Origin: Isoetes taiwanensis
Taxonomy: Eukaryota > Streptophyta > Lycopodiopsida > Isoetales > Isoetaceae
Reading direction: 5' to 3'
Assembly: GCA_021234155.1 (NCBI GenBank)
Contig: JAJEKV010000100.1
Span: forward strand, 3,698,116 to 3,762,115
Length of the DNA: 64,000 nucleotides
A program made the translations under genes and the position numbers. Below are positions 19,773-30,400 of the stretch, in pieces (the first letter of the stretch is position 1; every line of letters begins with the position of its first letter). A model generated the notes under the pieces. The model had not been told where the DNA came from, searched no databases, and saw nothing but the letters and a program-made list of their open reading frames with translations.

Positions 19773-21614
19773 CACATTGTTTTACCTGTTTGGTAAGTTT
19801 TGAGACAACGCTATCCTCTTTATTAGCACATCAGATCCCCCAAATTCTTCAAGAGCTGGAGAAGAATTAGAACTCTAAACAAATACTAGAGAAGCATTAG
19901 AACTCAAAACAAATACATGCGGATCTTTGGATCATCACACTCATTTTTGGAGAACTGCCCAAATCTGCTTTCATTTTCATAGAATGTTTAGGAAAGAGGC
20001 TATTCCATTGATTTCCTGCCTAAACATTGTTGTTATCTATGCCAGAACCATCCCTCTTGAAGTAAATAGTTTCCTACATTCGGTCCCCTAGAAAATGCAG
20101 ACGAATCCTTTTCTAAAGAAAATTAACATTCTTGGAGTTGGACCTCTTTGAACCACAAACTTGGCGCAAACGCAACTGCAGAAAAAGCTGCAGTTCCCGA
20201 TCTGACGCATTCAGCGATTTGACATGTTCGAAGAAATCAAAACCCAAATCGAGCTTATGTGCCCAAGTGCTGTATTATGTGCTGATATTGATATTCTTGC
20301 CTTGGTAGCCCAACAACTAAAAAAAATAACCAGCCTGACCACGATTGTACCTCTATCTTGAATTGAAACCTTGCTTCAAGACAGAAGCACTCATCTGATT
20401 ATAGCCCTATCTATCTTGAATTGAGACCTTGCTTCAAGACAGAAGCACTCATCTGATTATAGCCCTATCTTGAACGGAAGCTTAAGCTTGCCTCCTTGAC
20501 TGTCCAAAACAACTCCTTGAGGTTGAGCTTGACCTTGACCTTGCTGTTTCATGTATTGCCTGTATAAAAAACTATGGAACGAATGATGCTGACCGTGCTA
20601 CTCCTTGCCAGATAAGCTGCAGGGGAATTTCGGGGGCAGGCCACGTGGATAAGCTAGAATTGCAGCAATCCTTGTACCCAGAAAAGACAAGCCAGATAAA
20701 CAAGCTTCAACAAATATTCCTCACACCTCTTTTGGCTTTGGATACAAAAGATCACATAACTCCATCAAATGTTTAACCTCATTTGCTAATAGATCCAATA
20801 GAGGCAGTGTTGATTGTGACTAAGGGCCGACGCTTGTTTTTTGGAGCTTGAAATATTCTTGAGGCAATCTGTTGTAATGTCACTATTGATGAAGATTTGT
20901 TCATATATAAGCAACTTCAAGACACTTGGGTTTGTCTTTCTAGCATCTTCGCATGGTTTTGATGATTTTGGCATCAATGTTACTGTTGTCTTTCCTCTAT
21001 TTCTGCACATTTAACAATTTAAGTTTACTATATTTTTGAGTCCCAAGTCTCAAACAAGTAACTTAATTCCAGCCATATCCATTCAAGGACATTTTAATGA
21101 TTTGCCAAGGTTTTATCAATGGTAAGCTTACCATTGGAGCTCTTCCATTGCAACTATAATTTACTTCTTGCCTCTTAAATCTCCTGGCTGCCTTTTTCCA
21201 TTATCTGATGAGCAATCTACTTTTTTCAGATAAAACGCCAATGCAAACTTGTGCAAAACCTCGTTCCCGCCTTTCAAGGCTAATTGTTTAATGTTACCCC
21301 CATTTCTGTCATGTCATTGAGGTAGCCGACATTGTTGCAGCTTCTATAGTCTTCCTTTTTGTTCTTCTTTAAGATTCAAAGGGCCTTCACAACAACTAGG
21401 AAAAAATTGTCTTCCATATAATGGTTTATCTAGACTGCTTTGGTACATCATACTGAAAAATTTAGATCAGAACAGCCTAAACTGTGAGAACAATCACCTA
21501 AGCGATCTTTTACATCCACCAACAGCCGAATAAAAGCATTTCCAATATATTCAGCCGCAATTAGTTTGATTAAAAATGCATTGTCATTATCCTTCCTCCT
21601 TCAAACTTGTGAAC
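19773..21614. other. Gene-free stretch with a 58-bp tandem duplication
   Basis: No coding frame is supported. A unit beginning CTATCTTGAATTGA at 20353 repeats at 20411 (period 58 bp), and a third partial copy starts near 20465. The downstream end is the 3' flank of PPR gene 1. Confidence 0.6.
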
Positions 21615-24275
21615 TCAAGAGATCTTGTCACCCATCCTAAACTTGCTAACCTTCCTCTCTACCTCTATTGCAGCCCTCATAGGTTGCTTCAATGCCCAAG
21701 CATGTTTTCTCAGTTCTTCTATTTTGTCTGCATCATGCCATCTATCAATGCTAGCATAAATATTTACCATAAGCACATAAGGAGCAGAATTTTTTGGATT
21801 CATACGGACTAGCTGCCAAAAGCATCTAAGTGCAAGTTCCGTTTCTCCATAAACCTTGCAGGCACCAAGCAGAGCTGTCAATGCTTCTTCACAAGATGGT
21901 CCTGGAGTTGCCTCAAGCAATTTTTCTGCCCCATGGAAATACCCTGATCGTGCAAGTAGATCAATCATGCAAATATAATGGTCAACCATTGGCATAATAG
22001 AATAATCATTCTTCATTGCTTTGAAATACTCCCAGGCCTTAACTACTAGATTGGCACGACTACAGGCAGTAAGAAGGCATATGAATGTCACAGCATTGGG
22101 CTGTATCCCCTGTTGTTGCATGTGTTCAAAACAATCCATTGCCAACTCGCCCTCATAATTCACCCCATGTCCTCTGATCATTGCATTCCATGCCACAACA
22201 TCTTTAAGTGGCAGTCGGTCAAAGATACGCCGTGCTTCTGAAAGTGACCCACATTTAGCATACATGTCAACCAATGTATTTCCTACAAATATGTTCATTT
22301 CATATCCCGTTTCCGCAATCTTAGTGTGTATTTGGTTGCCCTTGTCTATTGCTCCTATGTCACCACAAGCTTTCAAAGCACCAACAAAAGTGATGCTGTT
22401 AGGAGGTATGCCCTCCAGCTGCATCTGTTCAAAACATTTCAATGCTTCCTCTCCTGATTCATTTTCACCATATCCCATGATTAATGCATTCCACGATACA
22501 AGATCTCGAGAAGGCAGGTTATCAAAAACTTCACGTGCTTGTACAACTGATCCACATTTTGCATACATATCAACCAGAATGTTTCCAATAAAAGGATCCT
22601 TTTCAAGTCCCAAATGTTTGATTTTACCATGTATTTTATGGCCCTCATCTATGGCTCGTATTCTAACGCAAGCTTTTAAGACGCAAACAAACGTGACGGC
22701 ATTTGGAGATGCTCCATGGATTTCCATCTGTTCAAAACATGATAGTGCTTCACAGCTTAGTCCTTGTTCAACATATCCTGCAATTAATGCATTCCAGGAC
22801 ACAACATCTCGCACCGGTAACTTGTCAAAGACTTCACATGCCTCTAGAAATGCACCACATTTCACATACATGTCGACAACTGTGTTCCCTACAAGAATAT
22901 CTCTCTCAATACCTCTTTTCACAACCTCACTGTGTACTTCACGACCTTTATCTATCAATCCCATGTTTCCACAAGCTTTCAATATGCAAACAAATGTCAC
23001 AGAATTTGGAGTTATTTTCTCAACCTGCATTCGTTCAAAACAATTTAAGGCTTTTAGCACAAGATTATTTTCACTGTGCCCTGCAATTAGTGCATTCCAT
23101 GATACTATGCTTTTTACTGGCAGCCTCTCAAAGACATCCTGTGCCTGAACAGGTGACCCACATCTTCCATACATATCAATTAACGCACTACCAATGAAGT
23201 TATCTTCCTCTATCCTCTTTTGCCTTATTAAGGTATGAATTTCTCGTCCCTTACATATGGCTGCTATATTTCCACAAGCTTTCAAGACACAGACAAATGC
23301 GACAGCATCAGGAGTTATGCCTTCAATTTGCATATCTTCAAAGCATCCTAATGCTTCTTGGCTGAGTTCATTATCAGCATACCCTGCAATCATTGCCGTC
23401 CAGATCCTAACATCTCGAACTCTCAGCTTGTCAAAGACTTCACGTGCCTCCCTAACAAAGCCACATTTAGCATACATGTCCACCAAACTGCTAGCAATAT
23501 TCAAATTTCTTTCAAATCCTTTTTTTACTATTTCTACATGGATGTTTCGACCTTTATCTATGTCTCCTAGACTGCAACAAGCCTTTAGGCAGCAAGCAAA
23601 TGCCGTGGCATCTGCGCAAGTGCCCTCCTGTTGCATTTGTTCAAAACAGTTAAGTGCTTTCAGACCAGATTTATTTTCAGCATATCCTGCAATTAGTGAA
23701 GTCCAAGTCACGACATCCCTGAGTGGGAGATTGTCAAATGTTATTTGTGCAGTTTCAAGTGAGCCACACTTGGCATACATATCAACCAAGGCACTGCCAA
23801 CAAAAAGGTCCTGTTCAAGTCCATTTTTTGTAATATCAAAATGAATTTTCTGACCTTTTCTTACATCTTTCATCTTTGCACAAGCCCTCAGCAAAGCTGT
23901 GACTGTATGGCTGCTAGGACATATGCTATCTTCTTGCAGTTTCTCATAAAGGATAAAAGCATGTTCTAACTCTCCACATTCAAGATAGCCCATGATGAGG
24001 GAAGTCCAGGAATGTTCATTCCGATCATGCAACTTGTTGAAAACTTCATGGGCTTCAGAAACACTCCCACATTCCACAAACATCGGAACAATGTAATTCC
24101 CCACAGTTTCATGGACGTCCAGCCCATTGCCAAGAATATGAACATGGGCATGCTTAGCACATTCCAAGCTTTTCTTTTTCCTGCATGTTTGCAGGGTCGA
24201 AATGATGTTTGAAACAGCATTTTGGTTTATATATTTTAAATATGACATGCCATCCTGTTCAATCCATGTTAACAT
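21615..24275 (-). CDS. PLS-class pentatricopeptide repeat protein, E-type (886 aa)
   Basis: A single uninterrupted frame, as in most plant PPR genes. After a divergent N-terminus (about 30 residues, possibly a targeting peptide but not clearly one), 101-102-residue P-L-S triplets repeat from residue 30 to about 810. Each carries a (V/I)DMYAKCGS-type L2 segment and a VSWNALIAGY-type S segment: VPMFVECGSV, VDMYAKCGSL, VDMYAKCGFV, IDMYGRCGSP, VDMYVKCGAF, VDMYAKCGSV, VDMYAKCGSL, then IDLLARSGYF. The end (residues about 780-886: EALTALLGACKVYGE, APYVLMVNIYASIDRW) is an E-like domain. There is no DYW deaminase. PLS proteins bind organellar RNA in a sequence-specific way, often for C-to-U editing, with deaminase activity supplied in trans when DYW is absent. 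It is paralogous to the 45.2-48.4 kb gene. Confidence 0.93.
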   Translation of the reverse strand: MLTWIEQDGMSYLKYINQNAVSNIISTLQTCRKKKSLECAKHAHVHILGNGLDVHETVGNYIVPMFVECGSVSEAHEVFNKLHDRNEHSWTSLIMGYLECGELEHAFILYEKLQEDSICPSSHTVTALLRACAKMKDVRKGQKIHFDITKNGLEQDLFVGSALVDMYAKCGSLETAQITFDNLPLRDVVTWTSLIAGYAENKSGLKALNCFEQMQQEGTCADATAFACCLKACCSLGDIDKGRNIHVEIVKKGFERNLNIASSLVDMYAKCGFVREAREVFDKLRVRDVRIWTAMIAGYADNELSQEALGCFEDMQIEGITPDAVAFVCVLKACGNIAAICKGREIHTLIRQKRIEEDNFIGSALIDMYGRCGSPVQAQDVFERLPVKSIVSWNALIAGHSENNLVLKALNCFERMQVEKITPNSVTFVCILKACGNMGLIDKGREVHSEVVKRGIERDILVGNTVVDMYVKCGAFLEACEVFDKLPVRDVVSWNALIAGYVEQGLSCEALSCFEQMEIHGASPNAVTFVCVLKACVRIRAIDEGHKIHGKIKHLGLEKDPFIGNILVDMYAKCGSVVQAREVFDNLPSRDLVSWNALIMGYGENESGEEALKCFEQMQLEGIPPNSITFVGALKACGDIGAIDKGNQIHTKIAETGYEMNIFVGNTLVDMYAKCGSLSEARRIFDRLPLKDVVAWNAMIRGHGVNYEGELAMDCFEHMQQQGIQPNAVTFICLLTACSRANLVVKAWEYFKAMKNDYSIMPMVDHYICMIDLLARSGYFHGAEKLLEATPGPSCEEALTALLGACKVYGETELALRCFWQLVRMNPKNSAPYVLMVNIYASIDRWHDADKIEELRKHAWALKQPMRAAIEVERKVSKFRMGDKIS

Positions 24276-25915
24276 CTACTAATGTCTTAGAATCATGCTA
24301 GTTTATGATCCCTACAGTTAAAACTTCCTCGCCCTTGATGTGCAAATGATTGAATATTCTGCAGTTAATGTCCTTCTGTCTGCTATATGATCTGCATTGT
24401 TCAATCTTGGCATTATAGCTGCATGCTGCCTTTTAAACCTAGAATAATTCTCCAAATTATTCATTCATTCAGACTCACCCAACTGTACGGGACTCCTTCC
24501 AACATCTTTTAACAGGGGTTTCAGGCAGTTGAATAGATTTCGTGTTGCATCCATGTTAAGGGTATCCTTCACTTTCTGTAAATAAAATTCGAATCTCTGC
24601 ATTACACCAAGGCTCACAAAAAAGCGGTAAACTAGGTATGCCACGTCAACTTTGATGTGGCAGAAAACGTGGATAAAAACCTGCCCTTTTAAACACCTAG
24701 TATGAAGAAGGAATATGGCGGCCGTATCACTTCGTTCAGTCATTCAAGTACACCGTCTAACAGCAACAGCGCCGGATCAGACGATTAGGTCACAGAACAA
24801 GAATTTGAAGATGAAAAGTGAGCTTATTCGGTTGAATTGTAACGGGATCAAAGGAAATCTTGGCGAAATCTGGGCGATTTGCTTTGAGCAACAATTATGC
24901 TGACGCTTTTCTTGCCAAGTAACCTTCATCGTTTTCATCATCCAAGTATAATTACGGGTGCTTATGCCAAGAAGAGTCTATTATACAACATGTTTTCAGA
25001 TGGGTATGGGTGTTTTAATGCTCGTGCATTGCACTTTAACACATAGTGGCATATTATGGTTAAAGCATGTATTATGGTTTCTGGGCCGTTGGATAGTGGC
25101 ACATCTGGGAACATATTCCCCTGCACAAATCCAGGTCGTCCATCTCAAGTCTTTCTCATCTCAAGTCTTTCTCGGGTCAAATTGGCCTCTGTTGACCCGA
25201 TTTTAAAGGGGGGCACTATAAAAGCATAGATCATTGGATAAACTAGTATTTTGCCATTTATACAGTACAGTGTCATAGCAATAGAATCGATTACTCCATA
25301 AGCAACGTTCCACCATGACAATAGAATCCAATACTTCACAACTGAGAAACACGAATAAGAGTCCACCATAACCTAGTCCCCATAACCTAGTTCCATCAGT
25401 TCCTTGTTCCAGACTAGTAGGACGATACTACTGTCATATTCAACATGTTGCAACTGTTCTTCCTGAAGGATTAATACAGTAGGTGTTAGTATTAAATGAG
25501 AGTAGCCATAGAGAAGAATTAGAGATTAGACCCATGGATACTAATATCTAGCATATCAAGCCAAAGCTGGTTAAGACTATTGTCCAACTAGCTTTGACAT
25601 CAATTACAGTCAATCCCACAATTGTCTTATCGATCCAATACATCTCATGGCTAAACATGCATGGTACTAGTTTCATATGGGTATGTGAAAATGAGACCAC
25701 TGCTATTTAATTTCTGTCAAATTAGAAGAATGATCCAAAGATAAATGTATCACTAGTATAATCAATGAAATGAAATGTCTAAAAAAATCCAGCCAAAACT
25801 AGCCTAGACAAAAGCCATACTAGTATCAACATCAACCTCGGTCAATCCCTTAATTGTCTTATCATTCTAGGACTTGCCTTGACCTGACAAGCCTAGTACA
25901 TTACGTCTAAGGATC
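24276..25915. other. Gene-free stretch upstream of PPR gene 1
   Basis: Contains the presumed promoter of the minus-strand PPR gene, but no motif can be assigned. A 92-codon minus frame at 24465-24743 has no recognisable domain. The plus strand near 24800-24900 has a short ATG frame reading RLNCNGIKGNLGEIW, which is reminiscent of the start of a LINE endonuclease but too short to call. Confidence 0.35.
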
Positions 25916-25921
25916 GAGACA

Positions 25922-26341
25922 TGAATAGAATAGAATAGAATAGTTTTTTTAACGTCCACGAAGACCAATAGGTCATGGGACCCATACAATGGGCTAGTAC
26001 AATCATTACTACTAGGATTAAAAAACCCATGCCTCGAAAGGTTTTCAAGGGAAAAACCTTTGCAGTAATGATGATACTAGACAAGCTTAGATAATGACTA
26101 CTGAGGGCTCAGTAATTGCAGACGTTTATCTAGAACCTCAAGTATGTATAATGCCAAGTCAGGCACAGATGGTGCGCTGAGAAGTTGTGGAAACGTGGAA
26201 TGGAATGCTAAGGTCGAAAAATGATTCCGAACTATCTCAAAAGCAGGGCAACTCAGAAGAGTATGGCTTTCATCTTCAATAACCTGTAACTGGCAACAGG
26301 CACATAGTCTCGCTTCTCGCGGCAATTGCGGCCGCTCCCAT
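25922..26341 (-). mobile_element. LINE 3'-end fragment (second LINE)
   Basis: The minus frame 26341-26098 reads LPREARLCACCQLQVIEDES, then HTLLSCPAFE, matching the C-terminal zinc-binding segment of the LINE at 1.7-3.8 kb (LPLEARLCKLCDLRCIEDEN). After the stop comes about 170 bp of 3' UTR and a pentanucleotide tail (TATTC)n, seen on the plus strand as (GAATA)n at 25922-25943. Severely 5'-truncated and inactive. Confidence 0.8.
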
Positions 26342-26887
26342 CATATATTTTTTATCTTTCATGTTCTTCAGTTTTGGTAAATGTAATCGACTACCACCTA
26401 TCCAGCACAATTTACTTGAAATAGAATTGGTTGGGCTTTAAAACATGGATGCAACTTTGAGACAAGTAATCAATAGTCAAGTGAACTATTAACTAAACAT
26501 GTCGTATTTGCTCAAAAAGAACGTTACACAGCTGTCAGACAGTGTAGATACTACCATATTCCTTGTTATTTCAAGTCAAAAAACATAAGTTTCCATGTAT
26601 CTTTTTTGAAATAAAAACAGCCAAAGACACGTAACAGCCATCTCCTTCGTTTAGAGGAATACAACTGGGATCACAAGTCTCTATGGACTGTGTCAAAAAG
26701 CTAAATACAGTTTTGATACAGAATCTCATAATCAAGATATTAAACTTTTAAATTGCCTGTTACCTTGTGTAGTCTTCAAAAAACATGTAAAGCACAAACC
26801 TTTAACTTTATGCATTCATAAAACAGAGTTACAGAGGTTTTTTTCCATTTCCATGTCTTCTTGTACTTGAACTCCAATACCCAGCAG
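26342..26887. other. Gene-free stretch
   Basis: AT-rich, no supported coding frame or repeat. It may include 3' UTR of the small minus-strand gene that follows. Confidence 0.35.
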
Positions 26888-27582
26888 CCATCATGCAAAG
26901 CAGATAAAACAAAAAAGCCACAAAGGTAAGAGAATACCCGTACCTGCAGCCAAACAGTACCCCATTAGCGTTAAGACAGTAAAGGAGCAAGGGCTAAAAG
27001 GTACATTGGGTATTCTCGGCTTATAGCCTGTTCCTCTTTGTGACCTTTTGTCCCTGCTTACATAAAAACAACTAAGTAAAGGAGTAGATAAAGAATTGAA
27101 TTGTAAAGAACAGAACTATAAATTTGTTTAATCAAACCTGTCAGCACTGCCTAAGCATTTGTGTTTTAAGAGAATCTATTATCATAAGAACGATCTGTCA
27201 CAGCCCGCATGGACTGATTCCTTAAGGAATCCACCTGTCAAACTCTCATTATATATAACAAACGTTTTACCTGAACTTCCTCTTGGTCTGAGCCAATATC
27301 GTCTTCGTCCTGTGTCTCAGGAACATAAGCTTCTGCAGGTTTTTTGTTGTAAAACCCAGCCTTGGTGGATTTGCCCCCACCATAATATTGCTTGTTGCTG
27401 CCATGATCATCCTTTTGCCCTCTCTTGGGCACCATACTGTTGGGCTCCTCACCACTCACAGGAATATTTGTAAAACTAGAGCTACTTAGGCAAAACTCGA
27501 ATTCCCTTTTTAGAACTTGCTCATTCAGTCTCTCTTCATCTGAAGAATCAAAGGATAAAGAGTCCCAATCTCGGTTTTTCAT
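26888..27582 (-). CDS. Uncharacterised small two-exon gene (tentative)
   Basis: First exon from ATG at 27582 to about 27271 (minus): acidic and polar, with SFDSSDEERLNEQVL and ETQDEDDIGSDQEEVQ, ending at a plausible donor CAG|GTAAAA. After an intron, acceptor AAGCAG| near 27056 opens a 51-codon frame to TGA near 26890: RGTGYKPRIPNVPFSPCSF followed by a hydrophobic stretch (LMGYCLAAGTGILLPLWLF) that looks like a membrane helix. The simplest junction does not keep both frames, so an extra exon or a frameshift is needed. The two segments look protein-like, but I do not recognise the family. The product could be a small acidic protein with a C-terminal membrane anchor. Confidence 0.35.
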
Positions 27583-28445
27583 CTTCAGTGCTGAATGGTA
27601 GCTTAAAGTAAAAAGGCAGGGCCTTAAATGGTTGAAGTGTGTGAATCTGGAAAGCCATGATCAGCCGTCCTTAGGATATTTTTTGGAAAGGAAATAACTA
27701 GAGGCTCTGCCATTCCGCTAAACTAATAGCCGTGAGATGAATCCGCTGCATTTTGTTTGCAATACAAAGAACTGGTCTGGACTAAACTAACCTTACTTAA
27801 AAGTCGTCTGGACCAGCAGATTTCCTGCGGATCTACATGCTCCAGTATATCTTTTGTACAGCCGTCAAAAATGAATTCATTCCTGTGATACTAGGTCTGG
27901 TCGCCCGATTTCGTGTAAGCCAGCAAAACCCTAAGTCGAAATAGCATCCCTTTTTTTAATAAAAAAAAAAACCCTTGTTATAAAAAACATTTTATGTGTA
28001 CTTAGTGGCCAGAAAATAAAGTGAATATAGCTCAGTATTGTATTTATAAGATCCAGGCCACAACTGATGAATGAACCTATGTATCTTAATCTGCCATATT
28101 TAAGCCCTAGTATGAACTAGGAATATAGCAACATTGACAATAAAGATCTCTCTTTTCACACTTAGTATAGACCACGTTCAAACTAAAGATCCATGTTTTT
28201 TGTATAAGTTTTGTTAAGTTACTTTGCACATGCTAAAATGTAAGCCCATCTCAGCACATTTATATAGAGTAATTATTGATTATATCGCCACAACTGTTAG
28301 TGTCATGGTCTTTTAGCAAGAACTTCCTGTATCTCACATCATAAATGTATTAAACATGTAGCCCCATTAGATGGATTGTCTACCATACATCCAAGGCAAA
28401 AATGTCAAGTATAAAAAAAAAAAAAAAAAAACAAACAAGAAAAAC
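27583..28445. other. Gene-free stretch ending in a poly(A) run
   Basis: No coding frame is supported. It ends with a 19-A run at 28413-28431 on the plus strand, directly against the truncated end of the copia element that follows. Confidence 0.4.
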
Positions 28446-30400
28446 ACGCTTAACATTGTGCCAATGTTCTTTGCCATGATTAGTCATGAATTGACCACAA
28501 GTATTGGCAGTATAACTAATATCTAGTCTAGTTGCATTTGCAAGATACATAAGAACTCCTACAAGACTTGCATAAGGACATTTCTCCATTTCTCGCTGAT
28601 CCTCATAAGTTACTGGACACTGCCTCTTCGACATTCTTGTTTTCATGAAACCAATCGGCAATGGAGTAGGTTGCTCTTTAGCAGAAAGTAACCCAAATTT
28701 CTCAAGAAGTGTCTCAATGTACTTAGACTGTGAGAGTTGAAGCATACCTTTGTCCTTGTCTCGTTTGACCTGAATACCTAAACACGAGTGTATTTCCCCT
28801 ATGTCAACCATCTCAAATGTAGAAGATAGTATAGTCTCCTCTTGACTGCTTGCAAGTATTCGAGGTTATTAAATACCAAGATAGTATCATCCACATAAAG
28901 CGCAATCACTACAAAGTGTTCTTGACTTCTCTTAAGATACACATTGGAATCTGCAGAACTTGGTAGAAATCTATTAAAAATAAGATAAGAGTTCATTTTC
29001 ACATACCAGGCTCTAGAGGCTTGTCGTAGACCATATAAAGCCTTTTGCAAGTGGCAAAGCAGTCTCTCATTACCACGTACTTCAAAACCTTCTAGTTGAC
29101 TCATAGAGATTTATTCACTAAGATCTCCATTGAGAAACACAGTTTTGACCATCCATTTGATGTACAAACAAACCATATTGAGCAGCAAATGCTAGCAATA
29201 CTCTCAAACTAGTGAGACGAACAACAGATGAGAAAGTTTCCTCATAATCGATTCCAGCCACTTGCGAGTATCCTTTCGCAACTAGTCGTGCTTTGAATTT
29301 CTCAAACGAGCCATCTGCTTTGTACTTAGCGCGAAAGATCCATTTACATTTAATTGGCTTTTGTCCTTTAGGCATTACAACAAGCTCCCAAGTACCTTTG
29401 TTGATAAGGGATTAAAACTCTGCTTCCATGGCCATGCACCAATTCTCAGCTTGTGACAAAGACATAGCCTCTTTCATTGTAATTGGACCTGCACTGGTAG
29501 CTAAAGCAGCATGATATTTCAAGATCCGTTTGGTGGGCTTCCATTGCCTTCGTATTGGAGTCCCATCATTAGTAACCCCAACTTCTACGCCAAGTAGACC
29601 ATCATGATCCTCATCAGCACCATCATATAAATCAAACTCCTTTACAAAATCATCTTCCACTTCAGGATTTAACAAGCTCATTTCCAACATGAGGATGTAA
29701 AGATCCATTATCCACATTAGGATTCATAGCTTGAAGATAAGGAGGCCTATCAGCATCCACATTAGGATTTAATTCGCTATCAAGTAGCTAAAAATCATGA
29801 AGAATAACAATAGGGTGTGACGAGAAGTATTCATATTGGCCATAGTAGACTCATCAAAAACTGCATCACGACTAGTAATGGCTCTTCGCGTAGCAATATC
29901 ATAAAACAAATAAGATGAAATATCGTGCACCACTCAAAGCATAAGGTAGTGGGCCACATACATCAGCATGCACAAGCTCCAAAAGCTGTGTTGCACGTTT
30001 GCCTTTCACATTGAAAGGACGGCAGATATTGCTTTCCAACAGCACATGCCTCACATACACCCATTGATGCAGTGCTACTCAATGACAGACCATCCATGAT
30101 TCTATCAGAGGCCATGTCCAATAAATATTGGAAGTTCACGTGTGCAAAATGACGATGCCACAATGTGCTCGATTCATCCCCACTGGTAATCATAAGATTC
30201 ACAAAATCATCGGTCAACCTAGACTCATAGAGATGACCTTCTCGCAGGGCAACTCCAAGTACACATCCATCTTGAATAAATTTACACCACCGTCTATCAA
30301 ACTGAATGATTAAGTCAAGATCTACAAGTCTAGAGACTGAACCAAGATTGCGGCGCAAACCAGATATAAAATACCACGCAAGACTTATATTCCACTAGAA
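28446..30400 (-). pseudogene. Copia pol remnant: pre-integrase, RT and partial RNase H
   Basis: Minus-strand frames: GAG-pre-integrase with LRRNLGSVSRL, LWHRHFAHVN and CEACAVGKQ (H-H-C-C zinc ligands), 30370-29990. The integrase catalytic core is deleted. RT: KCKWIFRAKYKADGSFEKFK (29350-29290), then a one-base insertion in VHQMDG/VKT at about 29150, then HLQKALYGLRQASRAW and the catalytic box LYVDDTILVF (about 28900). RT thumb and RNase H start: DIGEIHSCLGIQVKRD and PYASLVGVLMYLANATRLDI to GKEHWHNVKRV at 28446. A stop separates RT halves at about 29110. Not functional. Confidence 0.85.

Noticed and set aside
22264-23844. Long plus-strand frames (up to 294 codons)
   Set aside because: They are antisense to the PPR gene and mirror its repeat periodicity.
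24465-24743. Minus-strand frame of 92 codons as a small gene
   Set aside because: No recognisable domain and no supporting signals; its position upstream of PPR gene 1 suggests promoter or UTR sequence.
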